This document shows positions 63,606 to 64,000 of a stretch of 64,000 nt of DNA, one piece after another; the stretch's first letter is position 1, and each line of letters begins with the position of its first letter. The DNA comes from Paraburkholderia solisilvae (GTDB taxonomy: Bacteria > Pseudomonadota > Gammaproteobacteria > Burkholderiales > Burkholderiaceae): contig NZ_CADIKF010000024.1 in assembly GCF_902859875.1 (NCBI RefSeq), forward strand, positions 42,999-106,998. Direction: 5' to 3'. A program made the position numbers and the translations under genes. The notes under the pieces are model-generated. The model did not search any database. It had not been told where the DNA came from and saw only the letters and a list, made by a program, of their open reading frames with translations.

Positions 63606-64000
63606 GTTCGTCCTCCTTGACGAGTGGGTTGCGGTGGCGCGGCATCGGCGCGATGCCGGAGCCGGGTCGGGGCCTCCAACCGGGTCGCGCACCGCGCCGC
63701 ATGCTTTCATTACTGCGACGAACGAGCTTCGCCGAAATCGACATGTCGCGCGACAACGCGCGACAATCCGGCGGGTAGCGTGGGCCGCGCGCCAATCAGC
63801 GACGGATTTCGCCGGCCCGCACGTTCAAGGACAGACGCGGCGCACGAGGTTGATGCGCTCGAACCGACAGGGAGCCACACAAATGGGTATCGACTCCGCG
63901 CGGGCCGCCTGGCCGCGCCCGATGCGCGTGCGAGCGCCGCAAACGCCGCAAGCGCCACGCTCCGCGCAGCCGTGCACGCGAGCCGCGTGCCGGCACAGCG
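63606..64000. other. Right-edge region without a supported gene
   Basis: About 395 nt, GC-rich. Open frames on the minus strand (63710-63958, 63796-63996) have no recognisable motifs or ribosome binding sites. The promoter of the YCII gene should be here; none was identified with confidence. Confidence 0.4.

Overview
This is a high-GC window (third codon positions almost always G or C) from a betaproteobacterium, most likely Burkholderiaceae in the broad Burkholderia/Paraburkholderia/Trinickia group. The evidence is an rmlBACD-headed O-antigen type locus next to apaH, a pyrB/pyrX pair with a catalytically dead dihydroorotase, a groESL operon behind a perfect CIRCE operator, and nhaR next to a TerC gene. 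The organism call is inference from gene order and protein character; no rRNA or tRNA gene was seen.

Region 1 (1-16.2 kb, all minus strand) is a surface polysaccharide locus. In transcription order it runs rmlB, rmlA, rmlC, rmlD, a gap of about 350 nt, a UDP-HexNAc 6-dehydrogenase (TviB/WbpO type), a UDP-GlcNAc 4-epimerase (TviC/WbpP type), a MurJ-like flippase, two GT4 glycosyltransferases, a methyltransferase, a polymerase/ligase-like membrane protein, an AsnB-type amidotransferase (WbpS type) and another GT4. Together these predict a Wzx/Wzy-type polymer containing rhamnose and N-acetylgalactosaminuronic acid, possibly amidated.

Region 2 (16.5-28.9 kb) is housekeeping: apaH, a PAP2 phosphatase, then a minus-strand run yqgE-ruvX-pyrR-pyrB-pyrX-plsC, a ChpA/FimL-like protein, rubredoxin, a ThiD-like kinase, and groES-groEL.

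Region 3 (29.6-45.8 kb) is the accessory highlight: an orphan nonribosomal peptide cluster. Two enzymes that make L-2,3-diaminopropionate (SbnB/SbnA type) are transcribed leftwards. A divergent operon encodes an unknown 176-aa protein, a dimodular NRPS (C-A-PCP-C-A-PCP), a monomodular NRPS (C-A-PCP) with no thioesterase, an MbtH-like protein, a formyltransferase, a type I asparaginase-like enzyme and a cysteine-peptidase-like protein of unknown family. The first two C domains share a 752-bp near-identical DNA repeat. The operon has a good promoter with a 16-bp perfect palindrome at the predicted transcription start.

Region 4 (46-64 kb) is a mixed set of single genes: a TerB-like protein, nhaR, a TerC-family membrane protein, a small zinc-ribbon protein, three alpha/beta hydrolases (one with an Asp nucleophile), a GNAT acetyltransferase, a truncated TauE remnant, a TAXI-type binding protein, a superinfection-immunity-type membrane protein, an MFS transporter, a cytochrome P450, a TPR-glycosyltransferase fusion and a YCII/DGPF protein. 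Two striking short tandem repeat arrays lie in intergenic DNA (about 46.97-47.13 kb and 62.96-63.11 kb).
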